Shown one piece after another: positions 28,263 through 36,797 of a stretch of 64,000 bases of DNA (position 1 is its first letter; every line of letters begins with the position of its first letter). A program made the translations under genes and the position numbers. Location of the stretch: assembly GCA_963811255.1 (NCBI GenBank), contig CAWEQI010000003.1, positions 682,001 to 746,000 on the forward strand, in the 5' to 3' direction. The stretch is from Croceibacterium_B sp963811255 (GTDB taxonomy: Bacteria > Pseudomonadota > Alphaproteobacteria > Sphingomonadales > Sphingomonadaceae). The notes under the pieces were generated by a model. It searched no databases and was not told the origin of the DNA. It worked only from the letters and a program-made list of their open reading frames with translations.

Positions 28263-29078
28263 ATGCAAAGCCTGTCGCAGACCTCGTGGGGCGTTATCGT
28301 CGGGCTCGCACCCGCGGCGGCGCTGTTTGCGCTGGTCGCATTGGCGGCCAAGCGCGGCCGCATCTTCACCGCGCTGCGCCGCGCCGGGCGCGAGAGCGCG
28401 ACCAACCTCGCGCTGGTGGCGATCAACAGCTTGCTGCTCGCCGCGCCGGTGACGGTCCTGACCGACGGGCTGAAGGCGCAGCTCCGGCTGTTTCCCGCGC
28501 TGGCCGACGTCTGGCCGCGGCTTCCCGAGCTGCTCCTGCTCGTCCTTGCGCTGCTGATCGACGAATTCGCGGTCTACTGGCGCCACCGCGCCGAACATTC
28601 GCCGTGGTTGTGGCCGATGCACGCGACCCACCATTCGGACGAGGCGGTCACCTGGCTGACGCTGCTGCGCAAGCATCCGCTGAGCCATTTGTTCGGCAAC
28701 ATTGTCGATTCTATCCCGCTGATTCTGCTCGGCTTTCCCGCCTGGGCGGTAATCGGCTCGGCGCTGATCCGCACCTGGTGGGGTTACTTCATTCACGCCG
28801 ACCTGCCGTGGACGCTGGGCCCGGCCGGCAAGGTACTGATGTCGCCTGCCGCCCACAGGCTGCACCACATCGACGATGCGGTGCTCAAGGACCGCAATTT
28901 CGGCGGCTTCGTGTCGATCTACGACCGGCTGTTCGGCACCTTCGACGACGCCTCGCAGCACTTGCGCTGCAAGACCGGCATAGCCGGCGGCAGCCGCTCG
29001 CTCGCCGGCGAACTGGCTCGGCCCTTCGAGGCTATGGTCCGCCGAGCCAGGCGCCCGGCGACGACCCCCGCCGCCTAA
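28263..29078 (+). CDS. Sterol desaturase/fatty acid hydroxylase family protein
   Basis: A 271-residue integral-membrane di-iron enzyme. The His clusters that bind the iron pair are HRAEH (residues 108-112), HATHHSD (120-126) and HRLHHIDD (198-205), with hydrophobic segments around 10-28, 45-65, 90-105 and 145-170. Members hydroxylate or desaturate lipids; in sphingomonads candidate substrates are sphingolipid acyl chains, carotenoids or hopanoids. The stop overlaps the stop of a tiny convergent gene by four bases. Confidence 0.85.
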   Translation: MQSLSQTSWGVIVGLAPAAALFALVALAAKRGRIFTALRRAGRESATNLALVAINSLLLAAPVTVLTDGLKAQLRLFPALADVWPRLPELLLLVLALLIDEFAVYWRHRAEHSPWLWPMHATHHSDEAVTWLTLLRKHPLSHLFGNIVDSIPLILLGFPAWAVIGSALIRTWWGYFIHADLPWTLGPAGKVLMSPAAHRLHHIDDAVLKDRNFGGFVSIYDRLFGTFDDASQHLRCKTGIAGGSRSLAGELARPFEAMVRRARRPATTPAA

Positions 29079-29236
29079 GTCAGGTTCTTCTCGTTATCGC
29101 CGCCCTTGCGGCCCGTCCTGTCGCGCGCGTTCGAATGATTGGGATTGCGCGACTCCTCCTTCTGCAGCTCGATGTTCGGGTTGTCGCTGCCGTGCTGTTC
29201 CTTCTTCGCCTGGGAGTTGCCGGTGTCGCTAGCCAT
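29075..29236 (-). CDS. Small hydrophilic protein (53 aa), unknown function
   Basis: A 53-residue frame beginning MASDTGNSQAKKEQHG and ending GRKGGDNEKNLT, with AAAGGAG eight bases ahead of ATG 29236. It is very rich in Lys, Glu, Asn and Asp, has no hydrophobic stretch and is likely disordered. GGAAA-N16-CGTT lies 22 bases upstream, resembling the EcfG general-stress promoter. Size, composition, promoter and convergent overlap with the neighbour all parallel the gene at 14693-14872. I recognise no named family. A longer open frame in another register here is a shadow. Confidence 0.65.
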   Translation of the reverse strand: MASDTGNSQAKKEQHGSDNPNIELQKEESRNPNHSNARDRTGRKGGDNEKNLT

Positions 29237-29258
29237 TGATTCTCTCCTTTGTCGAGAG

Positions 29259-29283
29259 AACGGACGGGACGGACGAGGTTTCC
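29259..29283 (-). promoter_or_regulatory. EcfG-like promoter for the 53-aa gene
   Basis: On the minus strand GGAAA, 16 bases, then CGTT, with the start codon 22 bases further on. This has one mismatch to the GGAAC-N16/17-CGTT consensus of sphingomonad general stress promoters. Confidence 0.4.
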
Positions 29284-29287
29284 ATTT

Positions 29288-29380
29288 TCTCCCCTCCCGC
29301 TTGCGGGAGGGGCCGGGGGGAGGGTGAGTTCGGAGAGCGTGGTCATTCCCTCCCCTAACCCTCCCGCAAGCGGGAGGGGG
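29288..29380. repeat. Inverted-repeat element, family B
   Basis: Two copies in opposite orientation of CCCTCCCGC-TTG-CGGGAGGG followed by GGCCGGGG/GGGTTAGGGG-type sequence, separated by about 25 unique bases. The same arrangement occurs at 58341-58432 between ilvB and ilvN. It fills the gap between the small gene promoter and the uvrD stop and may terminate transcription from both sides. Confidence 0.7.
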
Positions 29381-29386
29381 ACTTCG

Positions 29387-31684
29387 TCACCCTGGCCTCA
29401 CAAAACTGTCGATCACCCGCTTATGGCCGCTGGTCTCGAAATCGATCTCGAGCTTGTTGCCGTCCTGCCCGACCACTTCGCCGTAGCCGAACTTCTCGTG
29501 AAACACCCGGTCGCCGATCGCGATGTCGCTGCGCGGCTTGGCGGCGAAGCTGGCGGCGCTGCGGCCCGGCTCGGCGAGGCGCTTGGGCGCCGAGTCGTAG
29601 CCAGTCGAAAGGGCCCGCTGCCAGCCGGGGCCGCGGGCGCGGCTGCGCTCGGGACGCGACGAGCTGACGTGGGCAAACGGGTCCTCCTGCTCGCTCCAGT
29701 TGGCCCGCCACAGCGAAGCGCCGCCGGTTAGCGTGGTCTCTTCCTCAATGTGCTCGGCGGGCAGTTCGGCGATGAAGCGGCTCGGGATCGAGCTGGTCCA
29801 CTGGCCGAAGATCCGCCGGTTGGCCGCGTGCAAGATGGTACAGCGCCGCCGCGCGCGGGTGATGGCGACGTAGGCCAGGCGCCGCTCCTCCTCGAGGCTG
29901 GCGAGGCCGCCCTCGTCGAGCGCTCGCTGGCTGGGGAACACGCCTTCCTCCCACCCGGGCAGGAACAGGTTATCGAACTCCAGCCCCTTGGCGGCGTGGA
30001 TGGTCATGATGGTGACCTTCTCCTCGTCGTCGGCGGCGTCGTTGTCCATCACCAGACTGACGTGCTCGAGGAAATCACCGAGCGTATCATAGTCCTCCAT
30101 CGCCCGCGCCAGCTCGGCGAGGTTGTCGAGCCGCCCGGCGCTTTCGGCCGAGCGGTCGGCCTTGAGCATCGCCTCGTAGCCGCTTTCCTCCAGCACCGTG
30201 CGCAGCAGCTCCGAGGGAGCGACCGTCTCGGCCAGCTCGCGCCAGCGCACGAAGCGGCTCATCAGCCCGGCGATCGTGCCCCGCGCCCGCGCCGGCAGCT
30301 CGTCGCTGTCGGCCAGCTCGAGCGCGGCGGCGGCGAGGGGCAGGGCGGTGGCCCGCGCGTGGCGGTGCATCGTCTCAAGCGTCTTGGCGCCGAGCCCGCG
30401 CTTGGGCTGGTTGTAGATGCGCTCGAACGCGAGGTCGTCGGCGGGCTGGGCGATCACCCGCAGATAGGCCAGCGCGTCGCGGATTTCCGCCCGCTCGTAG
30501 AACCGGAAGCCGCCGATGATCCGGTAATTGAGGCCGATCTGGATGAAGCGGTCCTCGAACTCACGCGTCTGGTACTGCGCCCGAACCAGGATGGCGATGC
30601 CCTCCAACGGTGCGCCCTCACGCTCCAGCCGCTCGATTTCCTCGCCGACCCGGCGGGCCTCCTCGGGCGCGTCCCACACGCCGATCACCCGAACCTTGTC
30701 GCCGCCGCCGCGCTCGGTCCACAGCGTCTTGCCCAGCCGCTCGGCGTTGGCCGCGATCAGGCCGGAGGCGGCGGCGAGGATCGGCGGAGTCGAGCGATAG
30801 TTCTGCTCCAGTCGGATCACCTTGGCGCCGGGAAAATCCTTTTCGAACCGCAGGATATTGGCGACTTCCGCGCCACGCCATGAATAGATCGACTGATCGT
30901 CGTCGCCCACCACGCAGATATTCTTGCGCTCCTGCGCCAGCAGCCGCAGCCACAGGTACTGCACCGCGTTGGTGTCCTGGTATTCGTCGACCAGGATGTA
31001 CTTGAAGCGCTGCTGGTAGCTCCTGAGAATGTCATGCTCACGGCGGAAGATGTTGAGCATGTGCAACATCAGGTCACCGAAGTCGCAGGCGTTCAACGCC
31101 TTCAGCCGCGCCTGATAGCGCTCGTACATCGCTCGGCCCTTGCCGTTGGCATAGGCCTCGTTCTCCACCGGATCGAGATCGCCGGGGTTGAGCCCGCGGT
31201 TCTTCCAGCGATCGATCAGCCCGGCGAGCTGCCGCGCCGGCCAGCGCTTCTCGTCGAGGTCGCTCTCGGCGATCAGCTGCTTCAGCAGCCGCAACTGATC
31301 GTCGGTGTCGATGATCGTGTAGTTCGATTTCAGCCCGGCCAGCTCGGCGTGCCGGCGCAGCATGCGCGCGCAGATCGAATGGAAGGTGCCGAGCCACGGC
31401 ATTCCCTCGACCGCATCGCCGATCAGTTCCCCTACGCGATGACGCATCTCGCGCGCCGCCTTGTTGGTGAAGGTGACGCAAAGAATCTCGCTCGGCCAGG
31501 CGCGGCGGCTGCGGATGAGGTGGGCGAGGCGGGCGGTCAGCGCCGCGGTCTTGCCGGTGCCCGCGCCGGCCAGCATCAGCACCGGCCCCTCGGTGGTGAG
31601 GACCGCTTCCTTCTGCGGCGGGTTGAGGCCTTCGAGCCACGCCGGCGTGACGTCAGTAGAGGCGGGCAGGGGGGTGTCGCTCAC
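29387..31684 (-). CDS. uvrD: UvrD/PcrA-type DNA helicase
   Basis: A 765-residue superfamily 1A 3'-to-5' helicase for nucleotide excision and mismatch repair. Walker A is AGAGTGKT (residues 39-46). Other motifs are CVTFTNKAAREM (Ia), VDEYQDTNAVQY (II), VVGDDDQSIYSWRGAE (III), RLEQNYRSTPPIL (IV), MTIHAAKGLEFDNLFLPGWEEG (V) and VAITRARRR (VI). A C-terminal Tudor-like segment (DRVFHEKFGYGEVVG) is the part PcrA uses to contact RNA polymerase. The start is GTG 31684, with a LexA box four bases upstream, so it is probably SOS-induced and may be translated from a very short leader. Confidence 0.95.
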   Translation of the reverse strand: MSDTPLPASTDVTPAWLEGLNPPQKEAVLTTEGPVLMLAGAGTGKTAALTARLAHLIRSRRAWPSEILCVTFTNKAAREMRHRVGELIGDAVEGMPWLGTFHSICARMLRRHAELAGLKSNYTIIDTDDQLRLLKQLIAESDLDEKRWPARQLAGLIDRWKNRGLNPGDLDPVENEAYANGKGRAMYERYQARLKALNACDFGDLMLHMLNIFRREHDILRSYQQRFKYILVDEYQDTNAVQYLWLRLLAQERKNICVVGDDDQSIYSWRGAEVANILRFEKDFPGAKVIRLEQNYRSTPPILAAASGLIAANAERLGKTLWTERGGGDKVRVIGVWDAPEEARRVGEEIERLEREGAPLEGIAILVRAQYQTREFEDRFIQIGLNYRIIGGFRFYERAEIRDALAYLRVIAQPADDLAFERIYNQPKRGLGAKTLETMHRHARATALPLAAAALELADSDELPARARGTIAGLMSRFVRWRELAETVAPSELLRTVLEESGYEAMLKADRSAESAGRLDNLAELARAMEDYDTLGDFLEHVSLVMDNDAADDEEKVTIMTIHAAKGLEFDNLFLPGWEEGVFPSQRALDEGGLASLEEERRLAYVAITRARRRCTILHAANRRIFGQWTSSIPSRFIAELPAEHIEEETTLTGGASLWRANWSEQEDPFAHVSSSRPERSRARGPGWQRALSTGYDSAPKRLAEPGRSAASFAAKPRSDIAIGDRVFHEKFGYGEVVGQDGNKLEIDFETSGHKRVIDSFVRPG

Positions 31685-31687
31685 AGT

Positions 31688-31702
31688 GAACAGCTAGGGA
31701 AC
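31688..31702 (-). promoter_or_regulatory. Candidate LexA box at uvrD
   Basis: On the minus strand GTTCCCTAGCTGTTC, an exact GTTC-N7-GTTC, ends four bases before the GTG start of uvrD. Like the recA and lexA boxes it has C as the first spacer base. Bound LexA would cover the ribosome site region and any promoter giving a near-leaderless transcript. Confidence 0.7.
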
Positions 31703-31733
31703 ATGGGTCTGCGAAGCAAGGCCGCCCGGCCGC

Positions 31734-32279
31734 TCAGCGACCGAGCCGCAGCAGAGTGAGACGAGCCGCACCGACAGGGCGCTCAGCCTCGATCACGAGC
31801 GCCTTGACTTGCGACGGCTCGTCGCTGGCGGTTTCCAGCGCGATCCACGTCGCTTCGCCGATCCAGCCGAGCCGGGCGAGGCGGTCGAGCGCCACGGCGC
31901 CCGCGCCGCTGTGATAGGGCGCGTCGAGCAGGAGCAGGTCGTAAGGTTGCTTTGCCGGTCCAAGCGCAAGTACCGAGTCCGCCTGCACCGAGCAGCGCGG
32001 CTGCGCCCGCAAGGCGGCGATGTTGGCCCGGAGGGCGCGGATGGCGGCCGCATCTTGCTCGACGAAGAGGCAGTGCGCCGCGCCGCGGGAGAGCGCCTCC
32101 AGTCCCAACGCACCCGATCCGGCGAACAGGTCGGCGACCTGCAGGTCCTCGAAGTTGCCGAGCCGGCTGGCGAGCATGTTGAACAAGGTTTCGCGGGTGC
32201 GGTCGGCGGTGGGCCGCGTCGCCTCGCCGGGCGGCGCCTTGAGCGGGCGCCGGCGCCATTCGCCGGCGATGATTCTCAT
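31734..32279 (-). CDS. rsmD: 16S rRNA (guanine-966-N2)-methyltransferase RsmD
   Basis: A 181-residue Rossmann methyltransferase that modifies G966 of 16S rRNA. The N-terminal MRIIAGEWRRRPLKAP and TRPTADRTRETLFNML signatures and SAM motif VADLFAGSGALGLEALSRGA are clear. The catalytic motif, normally DPPY or NPPY, reads LLLDAPYHSG, an Ala for the first Pro. Whether this weakens activity is unknown. Its start overlaps the rluB stop by four bases (ATGA), so the two rRNA-modification genes are translationally coupled. Confidence 0.92.
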   Translation of the reverse strand: MRIIAGEWRRRPLKAPPGEATRPTADRTRETLFNMLASRLGNFEDLQVADLFAGSGALGLEALSRGAAHCLFVEQDAAAIRALRANIAALRAQPRCSVQADSVLALGPAKQPYDLLLLDAPYHSGAGAVALDRLARLGWIGEATWIALETASDEPSQVKALVIEAERPVGAARLTLLRLGR

Positions 32280-33181
32280 TTCTTTCCTCCCCGGGACGGG
32301 GAGGGGGACCGCCGCCGCGAAGCAGCGGTGGTGGAGGGGGCTCGCCGCACGCGCTTCGCTTGCTGAGAACCCCCTCCGTCAGCCGCTACGCGGCTGCCAC
32401 CTCCCCGTCCCGGGGAGGATTTTTTCAGGGAACTCGCGAACCGCTCCAACTCGTGTTTTTTTACCTCCTCCACCGCCCCGCGCGGCAGGTCAGCCAAGAC
32501 GAACGGGCCATACGCGGTGCGCATCAGCCGGCTGACCTTGAGCCCGAGGTGTTCGAGCACCCGGCGGACCTCGCGGTTCTTGCCTTCGGTCAGCGTCAGT
32601 TCGATCCACTGATTGCGTCCGGTGCGGCGCTCGAGGTTGGCGTCGATCGGACCGTAGTGCACGCCGTCGATCGTCACCCCTTCGATCAACTCTTCGAGTT
32701 GCGCCTGCGACACCTGACCGAAGGCCCGCGCGCGATAGGTCCGCGGGACGGCGTTGGCCGGCAACTCCATCGCCCGCTTGAGCTCGCCGTCGTTGGTCAG
32801 CAGCAGCAGCCCTTCGGTGTTGAGGTCGAGGCGGCCGACCGGCATCACCCGCGGTGCGTCGGCGGGCAAGGCATTGCGCAGCGCGGCGTAGATGGTTGGG
32901 CGCCCGCCGGGATCGCGCTCCGCTGTCAACAGGCCCGCGGGCTTGTGGAAGCGGAACAGCCGCGTGCGCTCGGCCTTGCCGACCGGTTTCCCGTCGACGG
33001 TCACGCCCCTGAGGTTGGGCAGGATGGTGGCCGGAGTCTCGAGCCTCTCGCCGTTCAACGCCACGCGCCCGTCGGCGATCATCCGTTCGACTTCGCGCCG
33101 GCTGGCGACGCCGGCGCGGGCGAGCAGTTTGGCGATCCGTTCACCTTGGGGTCGGGCGTTGTCGGGCATGCCGGGCGCCAT
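32276..33181 (-). CDS. rluB: rRNA pseudouridine synthase, RluB/RsuA family, with repeat-derived tail
   Basis: A protein of about 301 residues (297 if it starts at the second ATG, 33169). An N-terminal S4 RNA-binding domain (ERIAKLLARAGVASRREVERMI) is followed by the synthase domain with the catalytic Asp in VGRLDLNTEGLLLL and KNREVRRVLEHLGL. It converts a uridine of 23S rRNA (U2605 for RluB) or 16S rRNA to pseudouridine. The last roughly 45 residues (from KKSSPGRGGG) are encoded by an inverted pair of family A repeats and are Ser/Arg/Gly rich with no homology to the family core. The gene is coupled to rsmD by a 4-base overlap. Confidence 0.9.
   Translation of the reverse strand: MAPGMPDNARPQGERIAKLLARAGVASRREVERMIADGRVALNGERLETPATILPNLRGVTVDGKPVGKAERTRLFRFHKPAGLLTAERDPGGRPTIYAALRNALPADAPRVMPVGRLDLNTEGLLLLTNDGELKRAMELPANAVPRTYRARAFGQVSQAQLEELIEGVTIDGVHYGPIDANLERRTGRNQWIELTLTEGKNREVRRVLEHLGLKVSRLMRTAYGPFVLADLPRGAVEEVKKHELERFASSLKKSSPGRGGGSRVAADGGGSQQAKRVRRAPSTTAASRRRSPSPSRGGKK
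32285..32420. repeat. Inverted pair of family A repeats inside rluB
   Basis: Two family A copies face each other across about 25 bases. The left copy reads TCCTCCCCGGGACGGGGAGG then a GCCGC/GCGGT hairpin and GGAGGGGG; the right copy is its reverse complement, with GCCGCTACGCGGC. The element lies wholly inside the 3' end of the rluB reading frame and keeps it open. Confidence 0.75.
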
Positions 33182-33289
33182 AGCGGCGAAGCGGGCGCCG
33201 TGAAAGCCGGGCGGTGGAGCATCGACCGCGGCCTCTGGCGCCGCTGCGCGGGGGCGCTAGTGTGCTGACCGAAGGAGAGAGAGAAACGT

Positions 33290-34996
33290 ATGGCATCGAG
33301 TGCGCAGGAGGCCCATCCAGCGGCCGTTGCTCGCCCCAAAGGTCTGAAGCTGCTCGCCGTCGCGCTGAGGGACCGGCGCTCGGCGACGATGCTGGCGTTC
33401 GGCTTTTCCTCCGGGCTGCCGTTCTCGCTGCTGGTCGGCACGCTGACCGCCTGGCTGGGCGAGGTCGGCGTGTCGCTCGCCACCATCGGCATCTTCTCGT
33501 GGATCGGGCTCGCCTATTCGTTCCAGTTTCTGTGGTCGCCGGTCGTCGATCGGCTGCAGATACCGCTCCTCGAGCGGATCGGCCGGCGCAAGAGTTGGAT
33601 CGCGCTGTGCCAGGCGATCATCGCCGCCTGCATGGCTTTGCTGGCGCTGACCAACCCGGCGGTGGCGATCGGCAATTTCGTGCTGATCGCCTTCATCGCC
33701 GCGATCGCCTCGTCGAGCCATGACATCGCCATCAACGGCTGGCGGATCGACCAAGCCGACGAGAACGCGACCATCGAGCTGCTCTCGGCGCTCTATCAGT
33801 TCGGCTATCGCACGGCCTCGATCGTCGGCGGCGCGGTGGCGCTGGTGCTGGCCGCGCGGATGAGCTGGCCGCACGTCTATCTGATCATGGGGGCGATCTT
33901 CGTCGGGCTGCTGGTCGTGACGCTGACCGCGCCCGATAGTCCGCGACCGGAGCGCCGCTCGCTCTACGGGGCGCTGGCGGAACCGGGCGCGCTGAAGCCC
34001 AGCGTGCGCGCGGCGCTGCTGGCGGTGGTCGGCGCCAGTTGGCTGTGGGCGATCGTGCGGCTGATCACCTTCGCGGTGTCGATGCTGGCGCCCGCGCCGG
34101 GCGCCCCACCGCCCTCGGTGGGCGACTTCACCAAGACCTGGGGTGTGGCGATCATCGTGGCCACGGTGTTCGTGCCGCTGGCGGTGTCGGCGGTGGCCAC
34201 GCGTCTGGCAAAAAGCCCGGACAAGGTGCTGGCGGAATCCGACCCCAAGCGCGGGCCCGGCCGCACGGTGATGAACCACCTCTACTCGGCGCTGGTCGAT
34301 CCGCTGGTCGAGCTGACTGGCCGCATGGGCTGGGCGGTCCTCGCGCCGATCGGCTTCATCCTCACCTATGCGATCTGCTACAACATCTGGGCCAGCTTCG
34401 CGTACCCGTTCTACCTCGATTACATGCACTACACGAAGGACGAGGTCGCCTTCGCCTCGAAGATCTTTGGGATCATCATGACGATGCTGGGAATCAGCCT
34501 CGGCGGCTATCTGTTCGCGCGCATCGGCCGTTTTCCGACGGTCCTGCTCGGCGCCATCCTGCCCCCGCTCGGCAATTTCCTCTACGCCGACCTCGCTGTC
34601 GGCGCGCCGGTGATCGACGGGTTCGCGCACCTTCTCCGGCTCGATGGGTTAGCGCAGGCTTTCGGCAGCGACGAGAGAATGATGCGGCTGCTGATCGCGA
34701 TCAGCTACGAGAACGTGACCACCGGCCTCGCGCTGACCGCGTTCGTCGCTTACGTCTCGAGCATCGTCAGCAAGAAGTACGGCGCGATCCAGTATGCCCT
34801 GCTCGGCTCGCTGCTGTCGCTGGTCGGCACGCTGGGCCGCGGCGCGGTGGGCGAGGCGTTCGACACCTACGGCTATGCCCCGGTGTTCCGCTGGACCGCC
34901 GCCACGGCGATCGTCTCGACGCTGTTCGTGCTGCTAGAATGGATCCGCGTCACGCGCACCGAGCGGCGGGAGGCGGTGCCGGCTGCCGAGAGCTAG
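33290..34996 (+). CDS. AmpG-like major facilitator transporter
   Basis: A 568-residue inner-membrane permease with about 12-14 hydrophobic segments. The N-terminal MLAFGFSSGLPFSLLVGTLTAWL and AFIAAIASSSHDIAINGWRI segments match AmpG, the importer of anhydromuropeptides for cell-wall recycling. It is longer than E. coli AmpG because of an extra loop of about 60 residues around 290-330. The start at ATG 33290 has GAAGGAGAG upstream. Neighbours give no hint, and other small-molecule permeases of this subgroup cannot be excluded. Confidence 0.8.
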   Translation: MASSAQEAHPAAVARPKGLKLLAVALRDRRSATMLAFGFSSGLPFSLLVGTLTAWLGEVGVSLATIGIFSWIGLAYSFQFLWSPVVDRLQIPLLERIGRRKSWIALCQAIIAACMALLALTNPAVAIGNFVLIAFIAAIASSSHDIAINGWRIDQADENATIELLSALYQFGYRTASIVGGAVALVLAARMSWPHVYLIMGAIFVGLLVVTLTAPDSPRPERRSLYGALAEPGALKPSVRAALLAVVGASWLWAIVRLITFAVSMLAPAPGAPPPSVGDFTKTWGVAIIVATVFVPLAVSAVATRLAKSPDKVLAESDPKRGPGRTVMNHLYSALVDPLVELTGRMGWAVLAPIGFILTYAICYNIWASFAYPFYLDYMHYTKDEVAFASKIFGIIMTMLGISLGGYLFARIGRFPTVLLGAILPPLGNFLYADLAVGAPVIDGFAHLLRLDGLAQAFGSDERMMRLLIAISYENVTTGLALTAFVAYVSSIVSKKYGAIQYALLGSLLSLVGTLGRGAVGEAFDTYGYAPVFRWTAATAIVSTLFVLLEWIRVTRTERREAVPAAES

Positions 34997-35060
34997 GCAG
35001 CGGCGTTTACCCGATTTTGGGCAATAGCCCTTATGGTCCGCTAACCGGCTCCGTTGCAGA

Positions 35061-35459
35061 ATGGTTGCCATGACGGACTCGCCTGCGGACGATGGCCAGG
35101 CGCCGCGCCGGGCCTTTGCACGACTTCAGCTGGGAATCGCCGCCCAACTGGAAACCCTCGACGGGCGCCAGACGGTCCGCTTGATCGATCTCTCGCAAGG
35201 CGGCGCGCATGTGCTGGTCGACGGGCCGGGCGATATTCGCCAGGCGGTGTTGCGGTGGCTTCATTTCGAGAGCTTCGGCTTCGTCGTGTGGCGCGAAGAG
35301 GAGCACATCGGACTGAAGTTCGAGCGCCCGCTGCCGCTCGCCGTGCTCGTCGAAACGCGCCGTCAGGCGCCTTCCATCGTGCGCGAGGAGGCAATGGGCG
35401 CGCAGCTCGCTGCGCGGGACTGGGTCGCCGGCACGTCCCACCTCGGCTCGGAGCGCTGA
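35061..35459 (+). CDS. PilZ domain protein
   Basis: A 132-residue single-domain protein with the c-di-GMP-binding signature complete: RxxxR at residues 17-21 (RAFAR) and DxSxxG at 43-48 (DLSQGG). It should therefore bind cyclic di-GMP and act as a small adaptor for motility, surface attachment or polysaccharide output. Two in-frame ATGs (35061 and 35070) are possible starts. It stands alone, four bases from the convergent folC stop. Confidence 0.8.
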   Translation: MVAMTDSPADDGQAPRRAFARLQLGIAAQLETLDGRQTVRLIDLSQGGAHVLVDGPGDIRQAVLRWLHFESFGFVVWREEEHIGLKFERPLPLAVLVETRRQAPSIVREEAMGAQLAARDWVAGTSHLGSER

Positions 35460-35463
35460 CGGC

Positions 35464-36759
35464 TCAATCCGGCACCTCCCCGTTGGCTTCCAGGACTTTC
35501 CCCGCCAGGTAGAGCGATCCGGCGATCAGCACCGGCGCGCGATCGATCGGCAGCTGCCCGAGTGCTTCCTCGACGCTGCCGGCCCAGCGGGCCTGTGGAC
35601 CGTAGGCCTCGGCGCCATGGCTGTCGCTGCCTTCGATCGGCACGGCGGTGACGCTCAGCAGGCGGCCGTCCAGCGGGCCCATGATCGCCTCGGGATGGCG
35701 GTTGGCGAGCATGCCGATGACGAGGTGCAGTTTTTGTCCGGCGAAATGATGGCCGATCGCCTGCCCGGCGTCGGCGTTGTGCCCGCCGTCGAGCCACACC
35801 GGATGGCCGGGGGCGAGCGCGGTCAGCGGTCCCGCGCCGAGCGATTGCAGGCGCGCCGGCCATCTGGCGGATCGTACGCCTTCGGCCATCGCTTCCGGTG
35901 AGATGGCGACATAATCCTGGTGCCGCAGCATCGCCACGGCGAGGGCCGCGTTGTCGCCCTGATGCCGGCCGGGCAGCGACGGCAACGGCAGGCTCAGCTC
36001 GCCGAAACGGTCGCGATAGTCGATCGTCTCGCCAATCTCGGCCCACCAGTCGCGCCCGCGCATGTGCAGCGGCGCCCCCGCGAGCCCGGCGCGGCGTTCG
36101 ATCTCCAGCGCGACGGCCTCGGGATAGGCCTGCGTGACCAGCGGCGAGCCCGGGCGGGCGATGCCGGCCTTCTCGAAGGCGATCCGCACCAGCGGGTCCT
36201 CGGGCACGCCGTCCTCCGGCACCAGCAGGAAGGCCTCGTGGTCGATCCCGAGTGTGGCGATGGCGCAGCATGCCGGATGCTCGAGCACGTTGGTCGCATC
36301 GAACCGGCCGCCGAGCCCGACCTCGATCACGCAGGCGTCGGCGGGATGCCGCGCGAACGCCAGGAACGTGGCGGCGGTGGTGACCTCGAAGAAGCTCGGA
36401 TCGAGCCCGGCGCTGGCGTCGAGCACTTCCTTCAGCAAGGCGGCCAGCAACTCGTCCGAGATCAGCTCGCCGGCGATGCGGATGCGTTCGTTGTAGCGCA
36501 CCAGGTGTGGCTTGGTGGCGACATGGGCCTTGAGACCCTCGGCCTCGAACATCGCTCTGAGGTAAGCGCATGTCGAGCCCTTGCCGTTGGTGCCGGCGAC
36601 GTGGAACGTCGGCGGCAGGTGCTTCTGCGGGTCGCCGAGGCGGCACAGGAGTTCGCGGATCGTGTCGAGCCCGAGCCGGCCCTGCGGCAGCGTGAGCTTT
36701 GACAACCGATCGAGCTGCGCCTGTACGCGAGGATCGTCTGAAGTGGCGAAGTCCTTCAA
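35464..36759 (-). CDS. folC: Folylpolyglutamate/dihydrofolate synthase
   Basis: A 431-residue Mur-ligase-fold enzyme that makes dihydrofolate and adds glutamates to folate. Seen are the P-loop region VAGTNGKGSTCAYL, ITRPHLVRYNERIR-like substrate segment, VIEVGLGGRFDATNV, and the C-terminal LDGGHNADAG. I start it at TTG 36759 (LKDFATSDDP), six bases after GGAG. The longer open frame upstream runs through an intergenic inverted repeat and is not plausible protein. It is the last gene of the trpF-trpB-trpA-accD-folC run, separated from accD by that repeat. Confidence 0.92.
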   Translation of the reverse strand: MKDFATSDDPRVQAQLDRLSKLTLPQGRLGLDTIRELLCRLGDPQKHLPPTFHVAGTNGKGSTCAYLRAMFEAEGLKAHVATKPHLVRYNERIRIAGELISDELLAALLKEVLDASAGLDPSFFEVTTAATFLAFARHPADACVIEVGLGGRFDATNVLEHPACCAIATLGIDHEAFLLVPEDGVPEDPLVRIAFEKAGIARPGSPLVTQAYPEAVALEIERRAGLAGAPLHMRGRDWWAEIGETIDYRDRFGELSLPLPSLPGRHQGDNAALAVAMLRHQDYVAISPEAMAEGVRSARWPARLQSLGAGPLTALAPGHPVWLDGGHNADAGQAIGHHFAGQKLHLVIGMLANRHPEAIMGPLDGRLLSVTAVPIEGSDSHGAEAYGPQARWAGSVEEALGQLPIDRAPVLIAGSLYLAGKVLEANGEVPD

Positions 36760-36797
36760 CCTATTCTCCAGCGCGCTAACCGCGCGTTTTTCAGGGT

